Source: JAFMJV01 sp963800275 (GTDB lineage: Bacteria > Chloroflexota > Limnocylindria > Limnocylindrales > CSP1-4). Taken from it: 64,000 nucleotides of DNA. The stretch spans positions 62,001-126,000 of the forward strand of contig CAWDAI010000006.1 in assembly GCA_963800275.1 (NCBI GenBank). Reading direction: 5' to 3'. The notes below the pieces were generated by a model, which worked only from the letters and a program-made list of their open reading frames with translations, did not search any database and had not been told where the DNA came from. Shown one piece after another: positions 17,217-28,524 of the stretch (within the stretch, counting starts at the first letter, position 1; the number at the start of each line of letters is the position of its first letter). A program made the translations under genes and the position numbers.

Positions 17217-17351
17217 GCTGACAGGTTCCCAGCCTGCTGCCCGCCCGGGGAGAGGCTGCGCACGACCCTCTTGCGAGTGCGTTGCAAGTCGTCGGCGGGG
17301 GTCGACGCAAGGACGCGGCTTGGGCATGCTGGATGACCGAAAGGTGCGCCG

Positions 17352-17819
17352 ATGCCCCTGCAGGTCGAAGAGGATCCTGATTTCAGTCGACTGGAACGAC
17401 GATTCGCCAGGGCGGGCTTGGTCGTGCTGGTCGTGCTCGTGGTGTCGGCCGCCCTGGGTCTGCTGGGCGACGGCCCGCTGAACCCGGCCAGGGTGGAGCA
17501 GGGTGACCTGCGGGTGGACTACCCGCGCTTCGCGCGGCAGCGGGCAGAGGCGGTATGGCGCGTGTCGCTGGCGCCGGACGAGTCGGCCGCGGGCGTGGAG
17601 CTCGTGGTCGCACGCTCACTCCTGGATCCCCAGGCGCTGGAGCTGATCTGGCCCCAGCCGGACGCCGTCATCTACGACGGGGAGGCGATCCGCCTGCGCT
17701 ACCTCGCTCGGCCGGGCCTGGTCGTCCTGCGCTTGCGACCCCAGAGCGCCGGCCTCTTGAGCGGTGAGATCAGCCTGCCTGGGCGTCAGGTGCGCGTCAG
17801 CACCATCGTCTACCCCTGA
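17352..17819 (+). CDS. small single-pass membrane protein, unknown
   Basis: This 155-residue protein has a short charged N-terminus, one hydrophobic segment near residues 22-42 (LVVLVVLVVSAALGLLG) and a soluble C-terminal domain of about 110 residues predicted to be mostly beta-strand (for example ALELIWPQPDAVIYDGEAIRLRYLAR). The N-in orientation places the domain outside. The gene lies 16 bases upstream of the YetF-type gene and is probably co-transcribed with it. YetF-family genes often sit beside small membrane proteins of this shape, but I do not recognise a named family. AAAGGTG upstream is a fair ribosome site. Confidence 0.75.
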   Translation: MPLQVEEDPDFSRLERRFARAGLVVLVVLVVSAALGLLGDGPLNPARVEQGDLRVDYPRFARQRAEAVWRVSLAPDESAAGVELVVARSLLDPQALELIWPQPDAVIYDGEAIRLRYLARPGLVVLRLRPQSAGLLSGEISLPGRQVRVSTIVYP

Positions 17820-17835
17820 GCCTGAAGGAGCCCCC

Positions 17836-18288
17836 ATGGAAACGGTCCTCGCTGCCCTTACCATCTACTTCGTGCTCATGGTCGTCTTCCGCATCTCCGG
17901 GAAGCGCGCCATGTCCCAGATGACCACCTTCGATCTGATCCTGCTGCTGATCATCAGCGAGGCGACCCAGCAGGCCCTGCTTGGCGACGATTTCTCGATC
18001 GCGACCGCGGTGACGGCGATCCTGACGCTGGTGACCGCGGACGTCGGCATGGGCTGGCTTTCGCGCCGCTATGCCACCATCGAGAAGCTCACCGAGAGCG
18101 TGCCCGTCGTGCTCATGCGCGAGGGCGTCCTCTTCCGGGACCGCATGCAGAAGCAAGGCGTGACCGAGTCCATGATCCGTGAGCAGGCACGGTCTCGCCA
18201 AGGTCTGGAGAGCCTGGAGCAGGTCAAGGACGTCGTGCTGGAGACGTCGGGGGGCATCTCGATCATCCCGTATCGGGGAACTCACTGA
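17836..18288 (+). CDS. YetF/DUF421-family membrane protein
   Basis: This 150-residue protein matches the DUF421/YetF family. Three N-terminal hydrophobic segments (to about residue 75) carry the family marks FRISGKRAMSQMTTFDLILL and ISEATQQALLGDD. A small cytosolic domain follows, with VLMREGVLFRDRMQKQGVTESMI and the C-terminal ISIIPY. Family members in Bacillus are linked to spore germination or envelope functions, but the biochemical role is unresolved. The ATG at 17836-17838 has AAGGAG upstream. It converges with the DUF5107-TPR gene, 45 bases away. Confidence 0.88.
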   Translation: METVLAALTIYFVLMVVFRISGKRAMSQMTTFDLILLLIISEATQQALLGDDFSIATAVTAILTLVTADVGMGWLSRRYATIEKLTESVPVVLMREGVLFRDRMQKQGVTESMIREQARSRQGLESLEQVKDVVLETSGGISIIPYRGTH

Positions 18289-18333
18289 GTCCCAGCAGGC
18301 GATGGGGCCAACCAGGAGCCCTCGATGGCGCGA

Positions 18334-21300
18334 TCAGCGCTGCGGCAATGACGTCGTCCCTGCTGCGACGCCGTGGGCCGTCAGGCGGACCGCTGCCAGG
18401 TCCGCCAGTCGCAGTACCGCTTCGAGATGCTCTGGCCGAGCTTCCAACAGGCGCTCGAAGCACCTGCGCGCAGCGGTGGCCTGGCCGCGGCCCAGCAATG
18501 CCAGGCCCTCCAGATAGAGCGCCTCCTGCCGGAAGCGCAGGCTGAGGTCGTCGTCGAAGAGCAGGAGCGTCGGCAGCGAGGTGGCGAAGTAGGGGCTGCG
18601 CACCTCTGCCTCGGCCTGCGTCGCGGCAGCCCGGGCGAGGCCGGCCAGTCGCTCATCGGCCGCAACCTCGTCGCCCAGCGCTCGCAGGGCCAGCGCCTGC
18701 CAGTAGGGTCCGTCGGCGGCGGGCGCATCAGGATCGCCCTGCGGCTCGGCGGCACGGGCGAACCACGCCAGCGGCCTCGGCTTCCGCGCCGGCCGCGGCC
18801 AGGCACTGCCCCAGCAGCAGCTGCAGCTCGTTCTCCGCGGTGAGCAGATGCTTGCCCTCGCCCAGGTTGGGGGGGTAGGACATGGCCGTCCGGGCCAGCT
18901 CGGCGGCGAGCTCCGGGTCCCCGCCCCGCAGGGCGTCGCGTGCCAGCTCGCGGTGGGCCACGACCCACTGGGCCGACACCAGCCCCTCGCCGCCCTCCCA
19001 CGGGTGGAAGCGTCGCCGGGACAGCAGGTCAGCGGCTTCGCGGTAGCGACCGTCCAGGTCGAGCAGGGTCACGAACTCGACCGTCAGATCGTCGCGACCG
19101 AGCACGACCTCACGCCGGCGCTCGAGCTCGCGCAGCCGCGCGGCGGGATCGTGTCCCAGTCGCTTGCGCAGCTGGTCCAGCTCGTAGAGCACGCGCGCGT
19201 CCGAGGGGTCCGCGCGGTAGGCGCGTCGATAGGCGGCCAGCGCGCGCTCGGGCCGGCGCAGGACGTTGAACTCGGCCATGCCCAGGTTGCGCTGGACCGT
19301 GGGGAACGAAGGATCGAGCCTGGCCGAGCGACGCCAGCACTCGATGGCCTCGCCGTAGCGGCGCCGGTCGTAGAGCAGGCAGCCAAGGTCGTAGGCAGCT
19401 CGCGGGTCGCGATCGTCCTGCGCCAGCGCCCACTCCAGCACCTCGATCTCCTCCAGCCGCGACGGCAGGGCGTGGGTCGGCGCACCCGAGATCGCGGCCC
19501 GGCGATGGCGCTCCGCGGCCCGCCGGTCGCCGCGGCGCCATTCGAGCCAGGCGAGCGTGTAGCGCAACAGGGGCCCGTCTGGCGATGTGGGATCGGCGGC
19601 CAGGGCGCGCTCCAGCGCGTCCACCGCCTCCGCCAGCAGACCGGCGCGGGCTTCGTCGTGGGCCACGTCGAGGGCCGTCTGCGGGCCCCCGGGCAAGGGC
19701 GCCGGGTCGGCCTCGAGCAGGTAACGCTCGTGCACAGCACGAACATCCAGCGGGTCACGCCGAAGCATGTCCGCGACCACCGCTGCCGCCTCGTCGATGC
19801 GCCCATCGCGCCGCAGGAGGGCGGCCTTGAGGGCATGCGCGCCCGCTTCGCTGCGGTTGCTGTCGAGCGCCCGCTCGAGCCAGCCCAGGGCCTCGTCCAG
19901 CCGTCCGGCGGCCGCCGCCAGCTCGGCGCGCGCGGTGTGGGCAGCGGCGGTGTAGGCACCGTTCCAGCTGGCCTTGCCGAAGGCCTCAGCGGCCTCATCC
20001 GGCCGCCCGGCCAACCGCAGCGTCAGGCCCAGCAGGTAGCTGGTCTCACCATCGCGTGGGTTGGTGTTGCGGAGGGAGAGGCGCTCGAGGGCCGCTCTCA
20101 GGTGCCGCTCGGCAAGCTGGTACTCGCCTCGCCGCAGGTGCCATTCGCCGAGGGCGGTGTTGCTGCGGCTGTCGCCCGGGTCGCGCCGCAGCGCCTCGCG
20201 GTAGTACGGCTCGGGGCTGCGGCTGGCGTGGCGGTACTGCTGCAGGTGCATGCCCGTCAGCCACAGCTCCTCGAGCGAGTCGATGGCGGCGGGCGGCGGT
20301 GGCTCGGTGGCGGGGGGTGGCGGGTCGCCACGACGCCGCGCCCTGGGCTGGTAGCTGATGACATCGTCGGCGCCATCGCTCACGAGCAGGCGCAGGTCGG
20401 TCGTGCGCGTGCCTGGTGCGAGGCAGATGCCATCCGCGCGGAGGGGCCGTTCGGGAGACAGGTCGGCCGTCTGCTCGAAGACCGTCCGGTCAGCGCAGAC
20501 CAGGCGGACCGTGAGGCCGGTCCGGGGGCGGGTGACGGCCACGCCCAGGCTGGCGCCGCCGCGCTCGCGTGCCAGGTGCAGCGCCGCCTCGAGGTTGGCC
20601 GCCTGCGCCGGGCCGATGCCCACCAGCGGGTACCACGACTGGCGGAAGGTCCGGACCTCGCCCGGCAGCAGGAAGCCGAAGTCGGGCTGGTTGTCGGTGA
20701 AGACGCCGGCCATGAGCTCGACATAGGGACCGTCAGCGTCGGTCAGCTCACGGTCCCAGGCGTAGCCGAACTCGTGGTTGCCCCAGGTCCACAGCTTCTT
20801 GCCCGGGCTGATGGTGTGGTCGGCCCAGTGCACATAGCCCTCGCCGGCGGCGTGGTCGTAGCCGCCGAAGAAGTCCTCCTCGTTGCCCAGGCACATGTAC
20901 GACGTGGGCACCGGGATGTTGCGGTACCAACGCAGGTCCGCGTCACGGGCCGGCCGCGCGCCGTAGTCGACGCCGTAGTAGTGGCCCCGGGCCACGGGAA
21001 AGGTGCTCATGGCACGCCTGGCGTGGTCGGCCACGTAGGTCACGTCGGGTGGGAAGAAGGCTTCGTAGTCGTCGTGCACGCGGACCGCGACGTTGGCCCA
21101 CCACAGGAAGGTCTGCACCATCGGCGTGCGGTTCGTCAGGCGCGCTTCGACCTCCAGCACCGCCGAGCCCGGTCGCAGCACCACCCCGTGCATGCCGCGC
21201 ATGCGCTGCGTGGGCTCGTGCTCCGAGCACCAGGCCACCCTCGATCCGTCGGCTCGCTCCTCGATGGCCCAGTCGGTGGGCATGTAGGTCGAGGGCCGGT

Positions 21301-21721
21301 GGTGCTGGGGCCAGTTGAACTCGACACCACCGGAGATCCACGGGCCGAGCAGGCCCACCAGTGCCGGCTTGATCACGTTCTGGCGATAGAACAGGTCGTA
21401 GCCGGTCTTGCGGTCCTGCACCACGTGGATGCGCCCGCCGATGGCCGGCAGGATCATCACACGCAGGTATTCGTTCTCGAGGTGGAGCGCCTCCCAGCGC
21501 ACGGGCTCGGGGGCGTCCGAGAGGTGGTCGGTGACGGGCAGCGGGTAGACCCGCCCCGACGAGCCCTGGTAGACGCGCTTCTCGAGGAACAGCGGGTTGC
21601 GATCGGGGCCGGGCAGGGGATAGGTCTCGATGACCACCGGCTCGGACCAGGCGGCCACGGGAGCGTCCCGCAGCCCGGCCGGCCGCGGGGGCAACTCGAG
21701 TGGACGTCCCGCTGGGCTCAT
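18334..21721 (-). CDS. DUF5107 domain plus TPR protein (one frameshift)
   Basis: The product, about 1,128 residues after correction, has an N-terminal DUF5107 domain (to about residue 390) with the galactose-mutarotase-like pattern LPAIGGRIHVVQDRKTGYD, GGVEFNWPQHHRPSTYMPTD and WANVAVRVHDDYEAFFPPD. A long series of tetratricopeptide repeats follows. Near plus position 18770 an extra G breaks the frame (GAEAEAA then continuing as WFARAAEPQGD). The correct frame resumes and ends at 18334 with LTAHGVAAGTTSLPQR. The ATG at 21719-21721 has GGAGGAG upstream. No signal peptide is seen, so it is probably cytosolic. It shares a divergent promoter with a CUT2 sugar importer, which suggests glycan or sugar handling. 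DUF5107 has no established activity. Confidence 0.85.
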
Positions 21722-21830
21722 CGATAGCTCCTCCCCGCCGCGCGTCAGCCGGTGCCGTCTGGCCGTCCAGCATGTGGCCGACGGACCTGTGCGGCTTGCA
21801 TTCCATCCCCGACTGTAGAACAATCGAAGG

Positions 21831-21850
21831 CGATTGGTCCTGACCAATCG
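21831..21850. promoter_or_regulatory. palindromic operator, GntR/HutC-like
   Basis: The sequence CGATTGGTCCTGACCAATCG is a perfect inverted repeat. Its core TGGTCNNGACCA resembles the binding sites of HutC-subfamily GntR regulators such as DasR, as I remember them. A HutC-type regulator is encoded at 43.5-44.3 kb in this window. Confidence 0.6.
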
Positions 21851-21858
21851 TACCTTTG
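21832..21858. promoter_or_regulatory. shared regulatory element, copy A
   Basis: GATTGGT, ten variable bases, then CGTACCTTTG. The same 17 fixed bases with identical spacing recur at 44303-44329 just upstream of the GntR gene. Such agreement outside coding DNA points to a common binding site. Confidence 0.6.
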
Positions 21859-22012
21859 GTCGCTGGGCGAGGAGGAGGAACCCCAACGTCGGAACGAGCA
21901 CGCCCCACACCCGCCAGCAGGCCTGGTGGTTGAAGCCGTGCCGGACCGCCGGCGAGGGTGACCCGGTCCGGGCCCCGATCCACGATCTCTCGGAGGAATG
22001 GAGGACAGGCAC

Positions 22013-23026
22013 GTGGTTGATTCCCGTTACAAGAAGGCCCTCGTCGCGATCGGCGGGGCCGCCCTGCTCACGGCTGCAGCATTGCCGGCAGCCGCGCAGG
22101 ACGAGGCGCCCCTGCTCTACGTCATCAACAAGAGCGCCGATCAGCAGTACTTCATCGACTTGCAGACCGCGTTCGAGGACACGGCCGTCTCGTTGGGCGC
22201 GACGGCCCTCAAGGCCGACGCCAAGCTGGACCCGGCGCTCGGTGTGAACCTGGTCAACGACGCCATCAGCGCGGGTGCGGCAGGCATCGCCATCACCGTG
22301 CCCGACCAGACCATCGGCCCGGCCATCGCAGAGGCCGCGGCAGCAGCGGGCGTGGCCCTCGTGGCTACCGACGACGCCATCGTCGACGCTGACGGCAACC
22401 CTGTGCCGTTCGTGGGCTTCAGCGGCCCCGACATGGGTGCCAAGGTGGGCGCGGAGGCTGCGCGCCTGCTGACCGAGGGTGGCTGGCTCGATGACCCGGC
22501 CGTGACCCTTGGCGTGCTCTCGACCGAGGTCCAGACCCTGTCGGTCTGCGAGGACCGGACCAACGCGGCCAAGGAGGCCATGCTCGCGGCCGGGGTCTCC
22601 CAGGATGCCATCTTCCAGGTGCCCTACACCGGTGAGACCCAGTCCGCGCAGGACGCTGCGGGTCCCGTCATCACGGCCCATCCGGACGTGACCAACTGGG
22701 TCGTCTTCGCCTGCAACGACGAGGGCGTCCTGGGCACGCTCAACGCGCTCGCCACCCAGGGTGTCTCGCCCGACGCCATCATCGGTGTCGGCCTCGGCGC
22801 TTATGAGGCCTGCAAGTTCTGGGCCGCCGACCAGCCATCCGGCTTCAAGGCCGCGCTGTTCATCTCCGGTCTCGACGTCGGCGCCTCCGCGGCGACCGTG
22901 CTGTACGACAACATCGTCAACGGCGTGGAGCTGCCGGCGATGACCGTCGCCCCGACCACGATCGTCGGTCCCGATACATACACGGATCTGATGGATCCGA
23001 TCTCTGTCGGGAACTGCTCGCAGTAG
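22013..23026 (+). CDS. sugar ABC transporter substrate-binding protein (CUT2, AraF-like)
   Basis: This is a periplasmic-binding-protein type 1 family lipoprotein-like or secreted binding protein of about 337 residues. An N-terminal signal (ALVAIGGAALLTAAALPAAAQ) is followed by LYVINKSADQQYFIDLQTAFED, GAAGIAITVPDQTIGPAI, CEDRTNAAKEAMLAAG and VFACNDEGVLGTLNALATQG, as in arabinose/galactose binding proteins. No lipobox cysteine is seen at the cleavage site. GTG at 22013-22015 is preferred over the ATG at 21998: GGAGG lies nine bases before the GTG, while the site before the ATG is too close. It is the first gene of the importer operon. The sugar is unknown. Confidence 0.9.
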   Translation: MVDSRYKKALVAIGGAALLTAAALPAAAQDEAPLLYVINKSADQQYFIDLQTAFEDTAVSLGATALKADAKLDPALGVNLVNDAISAGAAGIAITVPDQTIGPAIAEAAAAAGVALVATDDAIVDADGNPVPFVGFSGPDMGAKVGAEAARLLTEGGWLDDPAVTLGVLSTEVQTLSVCEDRTNAAKEAMLAAGVSQDAIFQVPYTGETQSAQDAAGPVITAHPDVTNWVVFACNDEGVLGTLNALATQGVSPDAIIGVGLGAYEACKFWAADQPSGFKAALFISGLDVGASAATVLYDNIVNGVELPAMTVAPTTIVGPDTYTDLMDPISVGNCSQ

Positions 23027-23113
23027 TCACGACAAGCTGATCAAGGTGTGCGGGGGCTGGTCTCGGCCAGGCCCCGCACATCCATGACCGGGCCTCGACC
23101 CGAGGAAGCAGAC

Positions 23114-24699
<1,586 letters not shown>

Positions 24700-24703
<4 letters not shown>

Positions 24704-25860
24704 GCCGATCGCAGAGCAGCCCCGCCGTGCCCGATGGTCCCGGCACGAACGTGCCCTTGGCCGGTGACGAGCAGGTGGGCGTGGCGCGGCGCATCGTCAA
24801 GGCCATCGGCGTCGACAACCTCTCGCTGCTCTTCGCCCTGGTCCTCATCGTGGCGGTGGTGGTCTGGCTGCAGCCGCTGTTCCTCTCGTGGCAGAACCTG
24901 ATGAACAGCCTGAGCCAGTCGATCGTCATCGTCGGTCTCCTGGCCATCGGCGAGACCGTGGTCATCGTGGCCGGCATGCTCGACATCTCGGTCGGCTCCA
25001 TCGCCTCGGTGGCTTCTGTGACCGCGGCCACCGTCATCGTGACCGGCAGCCTCAACCTGCCCGGTGACATCGCCATCCCGCTGCCCTTCCTGCAGGGCTC
25101 GATGCAGATCGGCATCCTCGTCGGCATCCTGACCGGCGTGGCCCTCGGCGTGGTCAACGGGCTCATCGTGACCAAGCTCCGCGTCAACCCCATCATCGCG
25201 ACCCTCGGAACCCTCGCCGCCTTCGCCGGTCTGGCCTTCCTCATGGCTCCCGGCGGCAAGCCGGTCGGCGTGGTCACCCAGCCCGACTTCACCTGGCTCG
25301 CGACTGGCCGTCTCTTCCCCGACCTGGCGGTCCCCGAATTGGCCGGCGGGCGGCCGTGGACGGGCGTGCCCATGCTCTTCCTGATCTTCATCGTGGTGGC
25401 CGCGATCTACCACGTGATCATGAAATACACCGACTTCGGCCGCTCGGTCTATGCCATCGGCGGCAACGACGTGGCGGCCAGGCTCGCAGGCATCAACCTG
25501 ACCCGCACCAAGATCGCCATGTACATGCTCTGCGGCGCGACCGCCGGCCTGGCCGGCGTGCTGCTCACCGCCCGCACCACGTCCGGCAACCCCATCAACG
25601 GGGTAGGCCTGGAGCTCCAGGCCATCACCGCCGTCTTCCTCGGTGGTGCCGCGACCACCGGTGGCAGAGGCACGATCGTGGGCACGGTCCTCGCGGTGAT
25701 CCTCGTGGGCGTGCTCAACAACGGCATGAACCTGGTCGGCGTGGGCACCTTCTACCAGCGCGTGGCCCTGGGCGTGCTGCTGATCGCGGCGGTGGCGCTG
25801 GCCCAGTGGCGGCAGGCGCGGTCAGAACGCGCACGAACGCGCTCGGCCGCGGCCGGATGA
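24700..25860 (+). CDS. sugar ABC transporter permease (CUT2, RbsC/AraH-like)
   Basis: This inner-membrane permease of 386 residues has eight to ten hydrophobic segments. Family motifs are LLAIGETVVIVAGMLDISVGSI near residue 85, GLIVTKLRVNPIIATLGT near 150, and the EAA-like region YAIGGNDVAARLAGINLTRTK near 255. The C-terminus includes LQAITAVFLGGAATTGGRGT. It is coupled to the ATPase (ATGA, 24700-24703) and to the mutarotase-like gene downstream (ATGA at 25857-25860). One permease gene suggests a homodimeric channel. Confidence 0.93.
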
Positions 25861-26849
25861 CCCGGCCGGCAGACCGCAACAGCGACGGCATGGTCCCAGC
25901 GGAGCTGACACATCGGACCTGGGGCGAGTGGCCCTCGGTCGTGCTCTCGACCGCCGCGGTCGAGCTGGAGGTGGTGGCGGAGGTCGGTGCGCGCGTCGTC
26001 TCGTTGCTCGACCGGCGTTGTGACCGCGAGTGGCTGGTGCAGGGCAGCAAGCCGCGCGAGCTGGAGCAGATGGCCTGGGCCTCCGAGGACGCCGTCTTCG
26101 GTGGCCGCGAGTCGTTCGGCTGGGACGAGTGCCTGCCCACGACCACGCCCTGCGCCGACCCCCTCACGCCCGGTCGCGACCTGCGCGACCACGGCGACCA
26201 GTGGGGCCGCGGCACCTACCTCCGGCTGGACCCTGCAGCCGGTGCGGTGGAACACACGTGGAGGGCAGCGCGCTGGGGCTACCGGCTGCATCGCCGCCTC
26301 TCCTTCGCCGATGAGGCGACCCTGCTGGTGGAATACCTGGCCCAAAGCCTGACGGACATGCCACTGCCCATGGCCTGGGCGCAGCATCCCGTCCTGGGTG
26401 TCGAGCCCGGCAGCCGGATCGACCTGCCCGGCGTGCGCGAGGCGCGCTGCTCTTGGCGCAACGGCATCGACCTGCCCGACGCGCTCTCCTGGCCGCTGGC
26501 CACGCTGCGCGATGGCAGCGAACGCGACCTGGCCGAGGTGCGCACCCGCGAAGGCTGGGCCGCGGTGCTCTACGCCGATGCCGCGGCCGGGGCGGGTGTG
26601 CGCACGCCCGACGGCGCGCGCCTCGATCTCGAGTGGGACCGTGCGTTCGCCCCCGCCTTGCGGGTGTGGCTGGCCTACGGTGGCTGGCCGCCCGATGACC
26701 AGCCGTCCGAGCAGATCGCGCTGGAGCCCTGCACGTCGATGCACGACGACCTCGCGGGCGCGCTTGACGACGGCGCCGAGCGGGTGCTCGCCCCGCACGG
26801 CGAGCTGCGCTGGTGGGTGCGGGCGCACCTGACCGAGGCCGCGCGGTGA
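25857..26849 (+). CDS. aldose 1-epimerase (mutarotase)-like protein
   Basis: This 330-residue protein has the galactose mutarotase-like fold pattern: LEVVAEVGARVVSLLDRRCDREWL near the N-terminus, GWDECLPTTTPCA near residue 95 and AWAQHPVLGVEPGSRIDLP near 180, where the histidine may be the catalytic acid. It is probably a DUF4432 or aldose-epimerase relative that interconverts sugar anomers in the cytosol. It is coupled by ATGA to the permease and by GTGA to the SDR gene, so it is part of the import operon and likely acts on the imported sugar before oxidation. Confidence 0.75.
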   Translation: MTRPADRNSDGMVPAELTHRTWGEWPSVVLSTAAVELEVVAEVGARVVSLLDRRCDREWLVQGSKPRELEQMAWASEDAVFGGRESFGWDECLPTTTPCADPLTPGRDLRDHGDQWGRGTYLRLDPAAGAVEHTWRAARWGYRLHRRLSFADEATLLVEYLAQSLTDMPLPMAWAQHPVLGVEPGSRIDLPGVREARCSWRNGIDLPDALSWPLATLRDGSERDLAEVRTREGWAAVLYADAAAGAGVRTPDGARLDLEWDRAFAPALRVWLAYGGWPPDDQPSEQIALEPCTSMHDDLAGALDDGAERVLAPHGELRWWVRAHLTEAAR

Positions 26850-27712
26850 CCGGCCGGCGCCTGGAGGGCGAGGTCGCCATCATCACCGGTGGCGGGCAGG
26901 GCATCGGGGCTGCCATCAGCCGCCTCTATGCGCAGGAGGGTGCCCGCGTCGTCATCGCCCAGCGTTCGCTCGACGCCGGAGAGGCGCTCGCGAGCACCAT
27001 CCGGGCCGAGGGTGGCGCGGCCGTGGCCCTCGCCGCCGACGTCGGCCGCGCCGCCGATATCGCAGCGCTCGTGACCGGGACGGTGGACGCCTTCGGGCCG
27101 CCGACGGTCCTGGTCAACAACGCCGGGATCGCCGTCTTCGAGGATCCGCTCCAGCTGAGCCAGGAGCAGTGGGACCGCTGCCTGCGGGTGGATCTCGAGG
27201 GTGCCTGGTGGATGAGCCAGGCCGTGCTGCCGCACATGCTCGCGGCGGGCCGGGGGGCCATCATCAACATCGCCTCGTCGCACTCCTTCCAGATCATCCC
27301 GGGCTGCTTCCCCTATCCGGTGGCCAAGCACGGTCTCATCGGCCTGACCCGGGCCCTGGCCGCCGAGTACGGCGCCCGTGGCGTTCGCGTCAACGCCATC
27401 TGTCCCGGCTACGTCGACACCGATGGCCTCGAGGCCTACCTGGCCTCCTTCCCCGAACCTGCCGCGGAGCGCGCGCGGGTGGGCGGCTTGCACGTCATGG
27501 CCCGCATCGGCACGCCCGCGGAGATCGCCGGACCGGCCCTCTTCCTGGCCTCGCGCGAGGCCTCCTTCATCACGGGTGAGGCGCTGGTGGTCGATGGCGG
27601 CATGACCATCGTGACCAACGGACACGGCCTGCCCTTCGTGGCGGGCGAGGGTCCCAGCGGCGTGACCAGCGGGGTCGACACCTCGGGCGCGCCCTCGGAC
27701 GCGGGCCCGTGA
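26846..27712 (+). CDS. short-chain dehydrogenase/reductase (sugar dehydrogenase-like)
   Basis: This classical SDR of about 288 residues has the cofactor motif ITGGGQGIGAAI near residue 12, NNAG near 92, the catalytic serine in NIASSHS and the YxxxK motif in YPVAKHG. The C-terminal FLASREASFITGEALVVDGG is typical, followed by an extra tail of about 35 residues rich in Gly/Ser. The GTG start overlaps the preceding stop (GTGA). In this operon it most likely oxidises the imported sugar to a lactone, giving substrate for an SMP-30-type lactonase such as the one at 13.4 kb. That link is inference. Confidence 0.88.
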   Translation: MTGRRLEGEVAIITGGGQGIGAAISRLYAQEGARVVIAQRSLDAGEALASTIRAEGGAAVALAADVGRAADIAALVTGTVDAFGPPTVLVNNAGIAVFEDPLQLSQEQWDRCLRVDLEGAWWMSQAVLPHMLAAGRGAIINIASSHSFQIIPGCFPYPVAKHGLIGLTRALAAEYGARGVRVNAICPGYVDTDGLEAYLASFPEPAAERARVGGLHVMARIGTPAEIAGPALFLASREASFITGEALVVDGGMTIVTNGHGLPFVAGEGPSGVTSGVDTSGAPSDAGP

Positions 27713-27893
27713 GCCACGACCGGCACGCGTTTTCGTCCGGCCTGGCCGAGCTTGCCCGAGCACGCACCGGCCGGTACGACCACCACATCGGGCCGTCCGG
27801 CCCGGGGAGTGCGCGGTCAGGCGCGCGATGCTGGAACATCGACGTGGAGTGGAGCAGAGCCGCCCCAGGCTCTTGATCGGAGGTATTCGAACC

Positions 27894-28520
27894 ATGGCTG
27901 ACCTAGCTGCCCTGACCGCCGCCGTGGAGGCGGGCGACCGCGCCACCGCCGTGGCCATCACGCAGGCCGCGATCGACGAGGGCCTCGGGCCCACCGAGGT
28001 GCTCGACGCCATGACCGTGGCCATGACCGAGGTCGGTCGGCGCTTCGCCTGCAACGAGGGCGTGTACGTGCCCGAGATGCTCATCGCGGCCCACGCCATG
28101 AAGGAGGCCAGCGCCCTGCTCGAGCCGCTGCTCGCAGCCAGCGGGGTCAGGCCCGAGCACACCGCCGTCATCGGCACCGTGCAGGGCGACCTCCACGACA
28201 TCGGCAAGAACCTCGTGGGCATGATGTTGAAGGGCGCCGACTTCGAGGTCATCGACCTGGGCACGAACGTGGCCCCGGCCGCCTTCGCCGCCGCGGCCAC
28301 CGAGCACGGGGCCGACCTCATCGGCATCAGCGCCCTGCTCACGACCACGATGGTGGGCATGCAGGAGGCCGTCTCGGCGGTCCATGCCGCCGCGCCCGGG
28401 GCCAAGGTCATGGTCGGCGGGGCCCCCGTGACCGACGAGTTCGCGGCCGAGATCGGCGCCGACGGCTTCGCCAAGGATGCGGCCACGGCCGCGAACGTGG
28501 CCCGCCAGCTGCTGGCCTAG
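27894..28520 (+). CDS. corrinoid (B12-binding) methyl-carrier protein
   Basis: This 208-residue protein has the two-part structure of MtaC/MtbC-like corrinoid proteins and the MetH cobalamin module. An N-terminal helical cap (VPEMLIAAHAMKEASALLEPLL) is followed by a Rossmann-like domain with the cobalt-ligating motif GDLHDIGKNLVGMMLKG near residue 100, FEVIDLGTNV and the C-terminal VMVGGAPVTDEFA. It carries a methyl group on cobalt between methyltransferases. The ATG at 27894-27896 has GGAGGT upstream. The next gene, four bases downstream, is a UroD-family protein of the kind that exchanges methyl groups with such carriers. It follows a sugar-import operon after 181 bases, so the methyl donor may be a methylated sugar or other methoxy compound. 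Confidence 0.9.
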   Translation: MADLAALTAAVEAGDRATAVAITQAAIDEGLGPTEVLDAMTVAMTEVGRRFACNEGVYVPEMLIAAHAMKEASALLEPLLAASGVRPEHTAVIGTVQGDLHDIGKNLVGMMLKGADFEVIDLGTNVAPAAFAAAATEHGADLIGISALLTTTMVGMQEAVSAVHAAAPGAKVMVGGAPVTDEFAAEIGADGFAKDAATAANVARQLLA

Positions 28521-28524
28521 GACC

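Larger units (their letters stand above)
21722..22012. promoter_or_regulatory. divergent promoter/operator region, DUF5107 and sugar importer
   Basis: This 291-base gap separates the divergent starts. It contains a perfect 20-bp palindrome at 21831-21850 and the longer shared element at 21832-21858 (listed separately). Both operons are likely controlled from here by a GntR/HutC- or LacI-type regulator. Confidence 0.6.

Noticed and set aside
18848..21727. 959-residue open frame on the plus strand
   Set aside because: It is antisense to the DUF5107-TPR gene. Its composition is that of a GC-rich shadow frame and no family motif is visible.
27870..27893. tRNA T-loop-like sequence near the corrinoid gene
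   Set aside because: A GGTTCGAATAC-like match on the minus strand has no acceptor or anticodon stem around it.
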